From the NCBI GenBank assembly GCA_028673005.1, contig CM054113.1, positions 72,302,500 to 72,366,499 of the forward strand: a stretch of DNA of 64,000 nt. Direction: 5' to 3'. Numbering within the stretch: position 1 is the stretch's first letter; each line of letters opens with the position of its first letter. A program made the position numbers and the translations under genes. Under the pieces are notes generated by a model. That model worked only from the letters and a program-made list of their open reading frames with translations. It had not been told where the DNA came from and ran no database searches. This DNA comes from Tanypteryx hageni (lineage: Eukaryota; Arthropoda; Insecta; Odonata; Petaluridae). Shown here in pieces: positions 1 to 9,859 of this stretch.

Positions 1-66
1 ATCGAGTCATTCGCATTTTATAGCGTGACAGAGGGACAAAGGGACAGAAGTAGCCTTTTATAGATT
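1..66 (+). repeat. Dispersed repeat, copy cut by the window edge
   Basis: This stretch begins ATCGAGTCATTCGCATTTTA, continues with a GTGACAGAGGGAC tract and ends in AGCCTTTTATAG. The same order of words (ATCGAG, TTCGCGTTTTA, GTGACA, a GAC/CAAC-rich tract, GCCTTTTATTAT) recurs at 3253-3351, 4059-4163 and 4171-4243. It is therefore one copy of an interspersed repeat. The family is not recognised. A SINE tail or the end of a non-autonomous element is possible. Confidence 0.6.
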
Positions 67-118
67 TTAGACTAGCGTAATTGCCCGTCAGATATGACGG
101 GTATGTGCAGATTATGTA

Positions 119-330
119 TTGAAATTAAGTCACTTCCCATTCATCCTCCCTTTCTCTCTGCCTCCCCCCATTCTCTTCCCACCCTCTCCCCTATTCTCTC
201 TCCATCCGTCTCCCCCGCATATTTCCTCTCTCCTTCTCATTCTCCATCCCTCTCTCCCTCTTATTCTTCACCCTCTTTTCTTCTCATCCTTCATCTTCCT
301 CCCACCCATTCTTCTCCCTTTCTTCTAAAA
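119..330. repeat. Pyrimidine-rich low-complexity tract
   Basis: About 210 bp of almost pure C/T on the plus strand, with irregular TCTCCC and CTTC words. Two overlapping ATG frames run through it, but they encode only Ser/Pro/Leu/Phe low-complexity sequence and are not credible genes. It ends just before the LINE insertion. Confidence 0.8.
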
Positions 331-344
331 TTTAATTAGTTTTA

Positions 345-353
345 TTCGGAGGA
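345..353. repeat. Left target-site duplication of the RTE LINE
   Basis: TTCGGAGGA here is repeated exactly at 3141-3149, directly after the 3' end of the LINE. The preceding A is also shared, giving 10 bp. Target-primed reverse transcription leaves direct repeats of this kind. The pair fixes the 5' limit of the inserted copy at about 354. Confidence 0.8.
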
Positions 354-3140
354 GAAATTATAGGGCTAAGCGAAACTAGATGGGAGGGAGAAGGACAGTT
401 CGACTCGGAAGAATTCACGGTAGTTTATTCTGGAGGAAATAGTGGGGAAAGGGGAGTAGCTCTGGTACTTAGGAAAGATATGATGAAAAGCGTGACAAAG
501 ATAATAGCAACGAACGATAGACTGATGGCAATAAAGCTAAAAGCAGTCCCAGTGGACATGCTGATAATCCAGGTATATATGCCAACGTCAGCTCATGACG
601 ATGAAGAAATAGATGAGATCTATGAGCAAATTAATGAAATTTACGAAGAAGACGGAAGAGGAAAGGTAAACTGCATAATAATGGGAGATTGGAACAGCAT
701 AGTCGGAGAAGGACAGGAAGAAAATGTTGTCGGGCAATACGGACTTGGGAAGAGAAATCGAGGAGGGGAGAAACTCGTAGAATTCTGCATCAATAATGAC
801 CTTGTAGTGACTAATACATGGTTCAAAAACCATAAACGAAGGTTATACACATGGAAAAGCCCAGGAGATAGAATGAGATGCCAAATAGATTACATCCTTG
901 TAAAACAAAGATTTAGGAACAGCATAAAGAACGCCAAGGTATTGCAAGGAGCAGACATTGATTCAGATCACAGCCTTCTAATACTTGACGTGAGTACAAA
1001 GCTCAAACAAATAAGAAAAACGAGAAGAGAAAGACAGACCTGGGACCTAGAAAAACTGAAAGAAAGGCAGGATGTAGTCAGCATGAAGTTGGAAGATAAC
1101 CTAAGAAAGTTGGAAAACAAACCGAAGACCGTCGATATAGAATGGGATGAAATTAAAACCAGTATCAAGGAAACCTTGGATAAAGAGATTGGAAAACAAG
1201 AGAAGAAAATCAGAAAACCATGGATCACGAAGGAAATGCTGGAGAAAATGGATGAGAGACGAAAATGGAAAAACGTTAACAGTGAAGAAGGTAGAGCCAA
1301 CTATAGGCGTATAAACAATGAGTTGAGAAGGGTAACAGATAAAGCTAGAGAAAATTGGCTAAAAGGAAAATGTGATGAAATAGAACAAATGGAGAAATTA
1401 GGACGGTACGATATGATGTACGCTAGGGCACTGGAATTAGAAGATAAGAAGTCTAATGGAATTTGTGGTAAAGGAATTATGAATACGGATGGGAAGATAG
1501 TCTCAGAAACAAAGGATGTAGCACAGGTATGGGAAGAATACATTAAGGAATTATACAGCAAACAGACAGGAGCGGCAAAAATAGAACTGGAAAATGAGGA
1601 AAACATTGAAGAAGACAACTTAGGACCAAGTATTATGGAGAGCGAAGTAGAAAAAGCGATAGTGGAACTTAAGAAGGGGAAAGCCACGGGCAGCGATGGA
1701 ATACCGGCTGAGATACTTAAAGTCATAGGATCAGAAGGACTAAAAGCGATCACGAAATTAATTAATAAGATTTACGACACGGGAGAGTGGCCTCAGGATT
1801 TCCTAGAAGTAACAATGATCCCTCTAAAGAAGAAGCCAAAGGCAATGCAGTGTAAAGATTACAGAACTATAAGCCTTCTGTCACACACATCCAAGATCAT
1901 CACGAGGATTCTTAATAAAAGGCTGGAGAAAAAGGCAGAAGAAATAATAGGGGAAGATCAATTCGGTTTCAGAAAAGGACGAGGAACTAGAGATGCTATA
2001 GGAGTAGTTAGAATCATATCAGAAAGGGCAATAGAATACAGTCAAGATATCTGCGCATGTTTCGTAGACTGGCAGAAGGCCTTTGATAGAGTAAATTGGG
2101 TAAAGTTGATGAAGATATTAAAGGATATAGGTGTAGACTGGAAAGACAGGAGACTGATTAGGAATCTATATGAGAATCAAGTTGTAAAGGTCAGGTTTGA
2201 GAATGTGGACACCTGCGGAATAAATATCGGTAGAGGAGTAAGACAAGGATGCTGCCTATCGCCAACCCTATTCAATATATATGGAGAAAGTCTAATGCAA
2301 GAAGCTTTAGAAGGCACAGGGGATTTCAAAATTGGAGGAAGGATTATAAGAACAGTAAAATACGCAGATGATCAAGTACTTCTAGCAAGAAAGGAAGAGG
2401 AGCTACAAAAAATGATAAATAGACTAGTGATAACAGGTAGAAAATACGGTATGGAAATAAATACAGAAAAATCCAAGGTCATTCGAATATCGGGTAAAGA
2501 AGAGAATCTGAACATAACTATTGGGGGAAAGCCATTAGAACAAGTTTCAGAATATAAATACCTTGGAAGTATCATAACACGAGAGGCAAAATGTACGGAC
2601 GAGATCAAAACTAGAATAGGAAAAGCAAAAGCGGCTTTCAGGAGAAAGAAACAACTACTTACAGGGAATATAAGGGAAGATATCCGCAAGAAGTTGATAA
2701 AATGCTACGTATGGAGTATAGCATTGTATGGGGCAGAAACATGGACGCTAAGGAAAAATGACATCAAATACTTGGAAAGCTTTGAAATGTGGACTTGGAG
2801 GAGAATGCTGAAGATAAAATGGACAGATAGGATGAAAAACGATGAAGTGCTACGAAGAATAGGAGAGAAGCGAATGATTATACAGACTATCAGAAAGAGG
2901 AAGGCTAACTGGGTTGGACATTACCTGAGGAGAGAGAGTATGATTAAAGACGTGTTAGAAGGAAAACTAGATGGGAAAAGGGAAAGAGGTAGGAAAAGGT
3001 TTCAGCTGATAGACGATTTGAAAGGGAAAGAGAGTTATCAAGATATAAAGAGGACAGCGGAAAATAGGAGTATATGGAGAACCAGGTTTAACCATGAATA
3101 ATCACGGACCTGTCTACGGACAGACTACCTATGATGATGA
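354..3140 (+). mobile_element. 5'-truncated RTE-clade non-LTR retrotransposon
   Basis: A 2.79-kb LINE copy bounded by a 9-bp direct repeat (TTCGGAGGA at 345-353 and 3141-3149). It holds one long frame with an apurinic-type endonuclease followed by a reverse transcriptase, then a short 3' tail of about 39 bp ending in ATGATGATGAT. A short trinucleotide tail instead of poly(A) is typical of RTE elements. The copy starts inside the endonuclease at the EIIGLSETRW motif, so the 5' UTR and the first residues of the protein are missing. This is the usual 5' truncation of LINE integration. The intact frame and nearly perfect target-site duplication imply a recent insertion. RTE is preferred over Jockey or CR1 because of the single ORF, tail and C-terminal region, but I could not build a phylogeny. 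Confidence 0.9.
480..3101 (+). CDS. RTE retrotransposon endonuclease/reverse transcriptase, N-terminus lost
   Basis: This is the LINE polyprotein. It nicks target DNA and copies element RNA into the nick. The first ATG is at 480, but the frame is open without stops from 354, and 354-479 encodes genuine endonuclease sequence (SETRW with the catalytic Glu, then the YSGG strand). The ATG is therefore an internal Met and the true start was lost on insertion. Numbered from that Met, the endonuclease has VYMPT at 32-36, GDWN at 69-72, IDYILV at 136-141 and SDH at 162-164. The reverse transcriptase begins near residue 385. GSDGIPAEIL is at about 404, motif A FVDWQKAFDRV at 528-538, motif B GVRQGCCLSP at 586-595 and motif C YADD at 628-631. 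The C-terminal part has the YGAETWTL and WVGHYLRR motifs common in insect RTE proteins, which databases often label craniofacial development protein 2-like. No frameshift or internal stop is visible. Without promoter and N-terminus it is probably not expressed. Confidence 0.9.
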   Translation: MMKSVTKIIATNDRLMAIKLKAVPVDMLIIQVYMPTSAHDDEEIDEIYEQINEIYEEDGRGKVNCIIMGDWNSIVGEGQEENVVGQYGLGKRNRGGEKLVEFCINNDLVVTNTWFKNHKRRLYTWKSPGDRMRCQIDYILVKQRFRNSIKNAKVLQGADIDSDHSLLILDVSTKLKQIRKTRRERQTWDLEKLKERQDVVSMKLEDNLRKLENKPKTVDIEWDEIKTSIKETLDKEIGKQEKKIRKPWITKEMLEKMDERRKWKNVNSEEGRANYRRINNELRRVTDKARENWLKGKCDEIEQMEKLGRYDMMYARALELEDKKSNGICGKGIMNTDGKIVSETKDVAQVWEEYIKELYSKQTGAAKIELENEENIEEDNLGPSIMESEVEKAIVELKKGKATGSDGIPAEILKVIGSEGLKAITKLINKIYDTGEWPQDFLEVTMIPLKKKPKAMQCKDYRTISLLSHTSKIITRILNKRLEKKAEEIIGEDQFGFRKGRGTRDAIGVVRIISERAIEYSQDICACFVDWQKAFDRVNWVKLMKILKDIGVDWKDRRLIRNLYENQVVKVRFENVDTCGINIGRGVRQGCCLSPTLFNIYGESLMQEALEGTGDFKIGGRIIRTVKYADDQVLLARKEEELQKMINRLVITGRKYGMEINTEKSKVIRISGKEENLNITIGGKPLEQVSEYKYLGSIITREAKCTDEIKTRIGKAKAAFRRKKQLLTGNIREDIRKKLIKCYVWSIALYGAETWTLRKNDIKYLESFEMWTWRRMLKIKWTDRMKNDEVLRRIGEKRMIIQTIRKRKANWVGHYLRRESMIKDVLEGKLDGKRERGRKRFQLIDDLKGKESYQDIKRTAENRSIWRTRFNHE

Positions 3141-3149
3141 TTCGGAGGA
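3141..3149. repeat. Right target-site duplication of the RTE LINE
   Basis: TTCGGAGGA follows the LINE tail ATGATGATGA and is identical to 345-353. It marks the 3' insertion boundary. Confidence 0.8.
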
Positions 3150-3252
3150 AGTGCACTATATCACCCCTCAAAATAGCGTCACAAACGGACAATCACTTCT
3201 TTAATTACCATGTCAACTTTAAATAAAAAATTCTGATTAGCTCATTATATAA

Positions 3253-3351
3253 ATATCTGCCAAATTTCAATTTTCTATCTACATCATTGATCGAGCTATT
3301 CGCGTTTTAATAGTATGGCCAACGGACTGATAACTTAGCCTTTTATTATTA
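3253..3351 (+). repeat. Dispersed repeat, copy 2
   Basis: It starts with TATCTGCCAAATTTC, then TTGATCGAGCTATTCGCGTT and GGCCAACGGACTG, and ends GCCTTTTATTATTAT. The first 50 bp and the core also match 4059-4163. This shows that the repeat extends upstream of the GATCGAG core. Confidence 0.65.
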
Positions 3352-4058
3352 TTTTTGTGATTCTTTTAAACCTCTCTTTCTCTCCCTATTTCCAAAACCG
3401 TCCTCAAGTCCTCCAATCTTCTACCTAAATCCCGTAACATATCGCACCATCCTTCAGGCTATAAATATTTTACATGTTCGGTTTGTTTATTAAAACGTCC
3501 AACAAATCCCTCCGATATCAATAATATTGAATTTAGCTCATCATAACGATTTTAATCTTTTTTAATAGTATTTCAGGGTTTTAGGTATACCTTCTCGTAA
3601 ATAACGCAACGAATGTTGTTTACCTTGTTGGCTATGAAAAGATTTTCCCTCTCCTTTCGTCTTTCTCTCCTTCTCGTATTAAAAGCCTTCTAAGCACGCT
3701 TAAACCCATAAATTTCGAGGTTTAACTTTGTAATTGGTAGGCATGGCAATATCCCGTTAAATGAGAAGATTTCCCCAAAATATGCGAGTTAAACGTTTAA
3801 CACGAGGAGTTTCAAACTGTAGACGAAAAACGATGAACAGAATAAGAAACCTTATAATTTTTCTTTTAAATGGTTTAGATTTGAAGGTTGTAGGTTAGTC
3901 CTTTCTAATTTTAATCTCAAAAAGAAGATAAGCATGCACGTCAAAAAGTCGATTTTTACGTGTTATCTTATGGAGAATGCAAATCATCCCCTGGAGTCAA
4001 ACCCTGGGAGTTTTTCGTACATTTTTCTTCGTCACAGGAATTTCATGTTTGAATAGAT
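3352..4058. other. AT-rich DNA without a recognised gene
   Basis: Between two copies of the dispersed repeat lies about 700 bp of AT-rich sequence with a few TCTCTC runs. I see no coding frame, RNA gene or terminal inverted repeat here. Confidence 0.5.
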
Positions 4059-4163
4059 TATATCTGCCAAATTTCAAGTTTATATCTGCATATTTGATCG
4101 ATTTATTCGCGTTTTAAAAGAGTGACATGGACCGACCAACAGACCAACAGCCTTTTATTATAA
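4059..4163 (+). repeat. Dispersed repeat, copy 3
   Basis: It contains TATATCTGCCAAATTTC, TTGATCGATTTATTCGCG, GAGTGACATGGACCGACC and CAGCCTTTTATTATAATG. It matches copy 2 along its length and copy 4 in its second half. Confidence 0.7.
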
Positions 4164-4170
4164 TGGGAGA

Positions 4171-4243
4171 TTTGATCGAGTTATTCGCGTTTTAAGAGCG
4201 TGACATGGATCAACCAACAGACCAACATAGCCTTTTATTATAA
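4171..4243 (+). repeat. Dispersed repeat, tandem partial copy 4
   Basis: It repeats only the second half of copy 3: TTGATCGAGTTATTCGCG, GCGTGACATGGATCAACC and ATAGCCTTTTATTATAAG. The gap to copy 3 is 7 bp. The arrangement suggests a local tandem duplication of the 3' half of the repeat, or two insertions at one site. Confidence 0.7.
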
Positions 4244-4645
4244 GGGGGATACTGCGTACTGTCGACTGTGGCTCCGCCCTTAAGGGCGTTACATATAAAA
4301 GAGCGGGATATTCTAGAACTATTTATGACGAAATATAAATTTGTTTCGAGTGGATAAAAGATTGAAATTTGTTAGGAATGTTTGACTCTTATAGTAAAAG
4401 CCGTTTAACAAAACAAATCCCTAAGAAACACTCGAGTTAGAACCCAAATTAACAAACAATCAATAGTAATTGATTTTTCTTTCGGTTCTGTTTACTTTGG
4501 CGACGAAACTAATTCGGTAAGAAGTTAGGAAATTACGTAATAGGTTTATTTATTGCATTAATTGAGTTAATTTAATTTTAGTTATAGTTTTGTTAATATG
4601 ATTTTAGTTAAAGTTTAAGGCTGTTTAAGCCCGTTATTTCATCAA

Positions 4646-4981
4646 ATGGATGAAAGAAGAAGATATTATAGAGAATTAACGAGAAGGAGATCAAAGCAAG
4701 AAACAGAAAAAGATAAAGAAAATCGACGTAGAAGAAATAGAGAAAGAGCTAGAAGATAAAAACGGACAGATGAACAATGGCAAGGAGCGAGAGAGAGCAT
4801 AAACGAAATCAGGTACCAAAGAAGAAATGAAGAATCTGTAGAAGAGGGAAATATAATAAGCAAAAACAGAAACGATGGAGCCAACAGCAGAAGACGAAGA
4901 AAGAACATGAATTTAAATGGATTGGCTATTCAAAGAGATGATTCATATTTAGGAACAAAATGCTCCAAACGGAACTTATGA
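4646..4981 (+). pseudogene. Arg/Glu-rich open frame with one stop, possible transposon protein remnant
   Basis: From ATG 4646 the frame reads a highly basic, charged sequence (MDERRRYYRELTRRRSKQ...) to a TAA at 4757. It then continues in the same frame through TDEQWQGARESINEIRYQRR to a TGA at 4979, 111 codons in all. Strings of Arg/Glu-rich repeats with TDEQ-like words resemble the charged N-terminal leader of insect Helitron Rep/helicase proteins. No Rep or helicase motif is present, so this is a guess. It could equally be chance in purine-rich DNA. The 120-bp frame on the other strand is a shadow. Confidence 0.25.
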
Positions 4982-5862
4982 TGCCTACTTTCCATTTAGT
5001 CATTTATTTAATACTTACATATGAAGAGCGAATATGCAAAACAAATTAAATCCATTTTAACGCAATTTGAACTAAACATGGCAATCGACTGTTGATGTAG
5101 GCCTTTGTAAAGTGCTGCGGTGCTTGGCTCAAAAAATGTCATATCCCAGGTTGGACAAGGCAACGAAAATATATTTTTTTTCAAAACAGGTTATATCCAG
5201 ATTCGTGTTTGATGCAAACTGCATTAAATCCAAAACATCTACGAGTGGTGGGGTTATGCGCTATGACCCACTGCGTATGCGTGCTCCCAAGGACGTATCC
5301 AGGAGGGGGTCAGGGGGGTCCGCCCTCCCGGTGTACGGACATTTGCGATATCTGCGATAACCACGATACAAACTTGCTACCTTGCTTCTCTTGCTGTGCT
5401 GCCGCTTGCTGCGTTGAGTTGAGAACTAAAAACGTCATAGAAGTTTATATTATTTGAATATGACTTTTATTTAATCAATTGCTGGAAATTGGTTTTCGGC
5501 CTTAGACCCTCCCCCTTCCTCGAAGTAAATTTCTTGGTACGCGCATGCGTGTTTCTATCACGTGTTGTTTATTTTAATCAGTTGTCGGTATCAACGTTAC
5601 TTGTTAGGTCAATAAAGGTGGATTCACATGTGGTACAATGTTATAGTGAAACTTTAGTGACTGTGAGTGAAGCTAACATAGGTACAAGAAAGCGCAAGAA
5701 GAAAAAACAGATCGAAAGAAAAGAAAGAAAACTCGATAAAGTGATTCCTATGGAAAAACATTTCCTGCAATCATGGTATTGTAAACAAGAAGTCAGTGTA
5801 CCAGTGTTCTTCAATTACAGAAAGTGACGTAATAAGCTGCCGCAAAAAACTATTTTAAAATG
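4982..5862. other. Repeat-like DNA with weak ORFs
   Basis: The ACGTATCCAGGAGGGGGTCA motif at about 5293 resembles GGGGGTC-rich ends seen in arthropod repeats. A phrase beginning GTTATATCCA at about 5190 recurs in diverged form at about 6258, on the far side of the hairpin element. This suggests that one older repeat was split by the hairpin insertion. A 112-codon frame at 5489-5827 has a Lys/Arg-rich centre (RKRKKKKQIERKERK) but no recognisable domain. I do not support it as a gene. Confidence 0.3.
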
Positions 5863-5877
5863 ATATATATATATATA
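5863..5877. repeat. (AT)n microsatellite
   Basis: Seven to eight AT units lie just left of the hairpin element. A second (AT)n run at 6226-6242 closes the right arm. Confidence 0.8.
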
Positions 5878-5907
5878 ACAGCTTACGGAAAAGGAAAGGC
5901 AAAATGG

Positions 5908-6232
5908 ATATATGGATGTCAACAAGGTGTTGGGATGAGGAAACCCAGTAAACACTCACCAATCAGACGACTTCAGGTTGGCGAGGCCCCGGGGGTGTCG
6001 AAGCGACACACGTAAAAGAACACTAAAACACAGAAACATCACAAACGTAGAAGCTTTCGGAATTGTTCCTTCATCACCTACAGAGAGAGAACGTTTGTGA
6101 TGTTTCTGTGTTTTAGTGTTATTTTACGTGTGTCGCTTCTACATCCCCGGGGCCTCGCCAACCTGAAGTCGTCTGATTGGTGAGTGTTTACTGGGTTTCC
6201 TCATCCCAACACCTTGTTGACATCCATATATA
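5908..6232. mobile_element. Large inverted repeat (hairpin) element, possibly Penelope-like
   Basis: Two arms of about 140 bp are near-perfect reverse complements. The left arm (5908-6048) runs from ATATATGGATGTCAACAAGG to ATCACAAACG. The right arm (6091-6232) runs from ACGTTTGTGAT to CATCCATATAT. The only differences are a few substitutions and small indels around GGGGGTGTCGAAGC. The 42-bp loop (6049-6090) holds AAGCTTTCGG, ATTGTTCC and TTCATCACC. Read on the minus strand this is a hammerhead-like core. Penelope-like elements carry hammerhead motifs in their terminal repeats and often have an inverted truncated copy, so a fragment of one fits. A fold-back MITE is the alternative. Insertion into (AT)n DNA blurs any target-site duplication. 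Confidence 0.7.
6045..6085 (-). ncRNA. Hammerhead-like motif in the hairpin loop
   Basis: On the minus strand the order is TGATGA, an extra A, stem GGAA/TTCC with loop CAA, then GAAA. After that comes AGCTTCTA, which can form a 2-bp stem III (A-U, G-C) followed by a possible CUA cleavage triplet. The base before TGATGA is G, where a functional hammerhead needs C3. Activity is therefore doubtful. The motif shares its one-base offset after TGATGA with the motifs at 11301 and 31248. Confidence 0.35.
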
Positions 6233-8879
6233 TATATATATAATCACTTCAAACAAGTTATATCCAAGATTTAATGCAAAATACGTTATATTCCAAATTT
6301 AAATTACAATAATACGGGTTATGTTGAAAATTGATGTTTGAAATTTTTCCTAAAAATCTACACAGTTAATATGTATTCATTAAAATTGTATTCATTTTAA
6401 CTTTTTCCGTCAGCTGTTTTTTCTATTTTTCCAAAAGTTTACTTAAGAGTATTTAACTTGTTTAGCATATTTGCCCTTCATATATTGGCTTTATTAGCTT
6501 TAAAATTACCGCGGATATGTGCTCTTTGTGTTCCCAAATTTCATAATTTAGCGTTATAAAATATTAAAAATGCATTCATACGGAATATTAAATTAATCAC
6601 CCGTATTTGTGCGGAAAAAATAACGCGCGTATGTATTAGAAGATACCGAATCCGAGTCCAACAATAGTCTTTGCAATGGCAACACTCTCAAAATGAGTGA
6701 TAAAAACTGCAACAACGCAAAATTCTAAGAAATACTACCGATAAGCAAAATTCTACGATAGAAATTCGAATCTCCATTCCTTTACTCAGAGAATAGTACA
6801 AATCCCGCACCGATATTACAATTCTAAGATACTTTAATGGGCAAGAGAAAATTACCCTGCACGATGGTTTTCAGATTTTCCATGTAAATTGGAATGATAG
6901 TTCCCGGAATCGAACCCGGCACTTCAATCTTGGCAACAAAAACTATCCTCGGGAGCTCGGCTCCAGTAGCAGGAGATTTCCGCCAAATTTCATGAAAATC
7001 AGTCGATTGGTGCAAAAGGTAATAGGGAAGACGGACAGACAGACAGACAACGACAAAACTATAAGCCTACTAGTGTAAATGCCCGTTGAAATTCAATGGG
7101 AAAATTGGAACTTAATATATTCAACTATATTGGAAGGAAGTGAGCTAAATCTGACACTTATACGAACATTAGATAAGATAGATGAACAGGTCTTCGCTTT
7201 AATATATTTTTTTGTTTAATAATATAAGACAATAAGAGTAGTATACAATTTTTTAGCCAAATTAACAACATCTTTAAAGTTTTATTCCAAAAAATTAGCT
7301 ATTATGGACTCACCAGATATGTTGATTCTCTGTATGAACAACAATGCTGTGATCGCCAAGGGAATAAAAACGCAAAATTTTGACAAATTTTCGAATATTT
7401 TAGCTTAATGTGAGCAAATTCGATTCTAAAACAAAAATCGACGATAAGAATAAAAGTTTTTATTTAATTTCCTTTAAAATGGTTCTAATCCTAAGATCGA
7501 GCGTCAATTACTTCTAATTTAATTTTGCAAAAGAAAATAAGTCTGCAAGTGTGAAAGAGGTATATTTGAGATCCCTCTTATGGAAAATCCCATATAGCGT
7601 TCCAACCAACCAACAGATTAAGGCTTTTATTAATAGTTTAATTTCCATTCTGGAAAGTAGGTTAAAAATGGATAAAGAATGTCGATATTCTAGAGCGTTA
7701 TTTTTTAACAGGAAAAAACATAACAAATGCTGTAAATCAAGGTACGAGAATATCACTTCCACTTCCAATGCTTTACAGAGACTCTAACATAATTTTTGTG
7801 TATTAAGTTCCGGACTGGGACTTGATGTCCGGGGGTGGTGGTGGGATCGAACTTGAACCAACGGGCTTAAAATGCCCTAGTAGTACAGGAAGCGTTAAAT
7901 CTAGAAATAATATAGTTATATGTTATAATCCCTGACATTTTTAGAGTATTACATAATTATGTTTGGGTTTAAAGTGAGATGAAGAATAAAAATATGAAAG
8001 GAAAATACACATCATAATTATATTCCGTACCTTTATATGTCAATGACTCTGGAAATCCTCGAGTCGTATAATAAGATGCGATTAGTTAGTTATCCAGCTT
8101 AAACACGGCAAGAGCGAGGTAATGTGATTCCCAAATTGTTGACAAGGTTTTTTTCTTCAAATTTGGACCTTAGAATACGGTGATTATTCAACCTCTAGCA
8201 AATGATGTTGGTTAGCCATTTGGGCCTTAAGGTTAACAATAATTTCCAACGCCAAATTTAATCAAAATCTGTCCGACACAGCGGCACTCCTGTACGAATA
8301 TGGATGAAAAGACGGACGGACAGACAGGGGAAGCCTATAAAAGCTATAACATTTCCGCAAAACACTCATAAAAGATGTGGAATATTTATGAACCAGCCTA
8401 GAAGAGGTATTAAATAAGAAAAATGCAACAGCCGAATTTATCGACTAAACAAATTTGAATATAAATTGAACATTTTCGATTCATTAGGATGCAGCTGCAG
8501 TGCAATTGCGGATATCTGTGAATAGAGAATAATTTTAATTTGCGACGGTATAATTAAAAATTCTTTCAACTGTATAAAGAATTGCCAAAGTAAAAAAAAA
8601 CTCGACAAAACATCAGTAATTGTCAAAATTGTTGAAGTACTTTTAGTCACACTTTGGTACGCCTTTGGGTGTTTCCATCTAATCTCTAGTTGGTTGGATT
8701 CGGAGCGAAAAGGGATTTAACATCGACAAAATTCAAACGGAAACGGATATGTTACCCGATAAGGATATGCAGAACGAATTCCTTGCCGGGAAAGTGTTCA
8801 AAGCAAAAGAACAAAAACGGAGAGACCGGTCAAGTGAGAGAATTGATGAATGGCAAAAAGTAAGAGGTCACGCCGCTTA
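6233..8879. other. AT-rich intergenic or intronic DNA with repeat debris
   Basis: No convincing gene. GACGGACAGACAGACAGAC at about 7030, CCAACCAACCAACAGATT at about 7600 and GACGGACGGACAGACAGGGG at about 8313 are each followed within 30 bp by an AAGCCTA- or GGCTTTTATTA-like word. They resemble diverged tails of the dispersed repeat seen at 1-4243. Two tRNA T-arm-like words occur on the minus strand (about 6902-6925 and 7845-7862), but neither has a matching A box. Confidence 0.4.
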
Positions 8880-8899
8880 AAAGTCTCTCGAACAAGAGA

Positions 8900-9530
8900 T
8901 TTCTCTCTCTAAATGCTAATCGCCGTACGCGTGACGAACACGCCGCGTGGGTATTGCTCTCTTGCGATTTTAACGCCATCTATCCGCACCGGTTGGAGAG
9001 AGAGAGAGAGAAGAAAAAAAACATTCTCATCTGGGCGGATTACTACTCTCACTTGTTTTCCGTTTCCTTCTCCCTATCTTCTCTTTACCCTCCCCCGACT
9101 CTAAACCGTACAAACTAACAGTGTGTACATATTTTTTTCCCTTGTCGCCTGCGACGCGATTACAAAAAAAAAAGAAAACGGCGGAAAGGGGCGGGTTACC
9201 TTTCGCTCTCATCGTTCCTTTTCAACAAGAAAAAGAGAGAGGATTGTCTCGCTTCAATGGGATCTCGGTTCGCGTTCGTTTTTTGTTTTCGTTTTGCAGC
9301 GCGAGCGAACGGCTGGACTTTAGTTTGAGAGGCCGAGCGGTCTGCTTTGCTCGGCGCGAATTTTTTGCTCGCATATTTTCGTTCGGAATGAAAATAAAAA
9401 AGATGAGGAAGACGTATACCTTTTCGGCATTGCGTTTCCTGCTTGTTTTTTTTCGTCGATTATTCCTTGCGAATGGCGCTTCGATGGGGAAAGAATGGAG
9501 GCGAAACGTAACGGAACATGGGTAGACCGG
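8900..9530. other. CpG-rich block with GA and A runs
   Basis: About 600 bp richer in CpG than its AT-rich surroundings (CGCCGTACGCGTGACG at 8921, GCGCGAGCGAACGG at about 9299). It contains (GA)n at 8998-9009 and a run of A at about 9164-9173. Overlapping frames here are compositional. It may be regulatory, but nothing specific can be assigned. Confidence 0.3.
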
Positions 9531-9859
9531 ATAGCGCCGGTAAAATTAGGAAACAATGCGGCAGTATGGAGAAGGGAAACAGGCGTCTTTAGTATCGTTA
9601 AGACTTTCAATCGACAGGAGCTAAATGGTCGTTATGACCTTCTCTTAGTAATTGTTGAGTTAGAAATTTTGTTTGCGTGAACTTGCAACAAAGTAAGCCC
9701 GAAGCATCGGGACTAAATGGAGTAAAAGTCCTTGTATCCGACTTCTAGTTACCTAATAATTCCAGTTAACCGAATTTGTAGACCATGAGCATAGGTTTTT
9801 ACTGCAGGTTTAATTTTATTATATCATGCATAAGAGTATTCAAATTCCTGAAGTTTCAA

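Noticed and set aside
5293..5345. GGGGGTCAGGGGGGTCC motif as a transposon terminus
   Set aside because: It resembles motifs in arthropod repeats, but no boundaries could be set from this window.
6824..7015. tRNA-like B box on the minus strand (GGGTTCGATTCCGGG)
   Set aside because: No A box or cloverleaf at the right distance. At most a worn SINE, or chance.
7845..7895. Possible tRNA 3' half on the minus strand with a TTT anticodon-like loop
   Set aside because: The GGGC/GCCC arm and GGTTCAAGTTCGATCCC fit partly, but no D arm or acceptor stem could be found.
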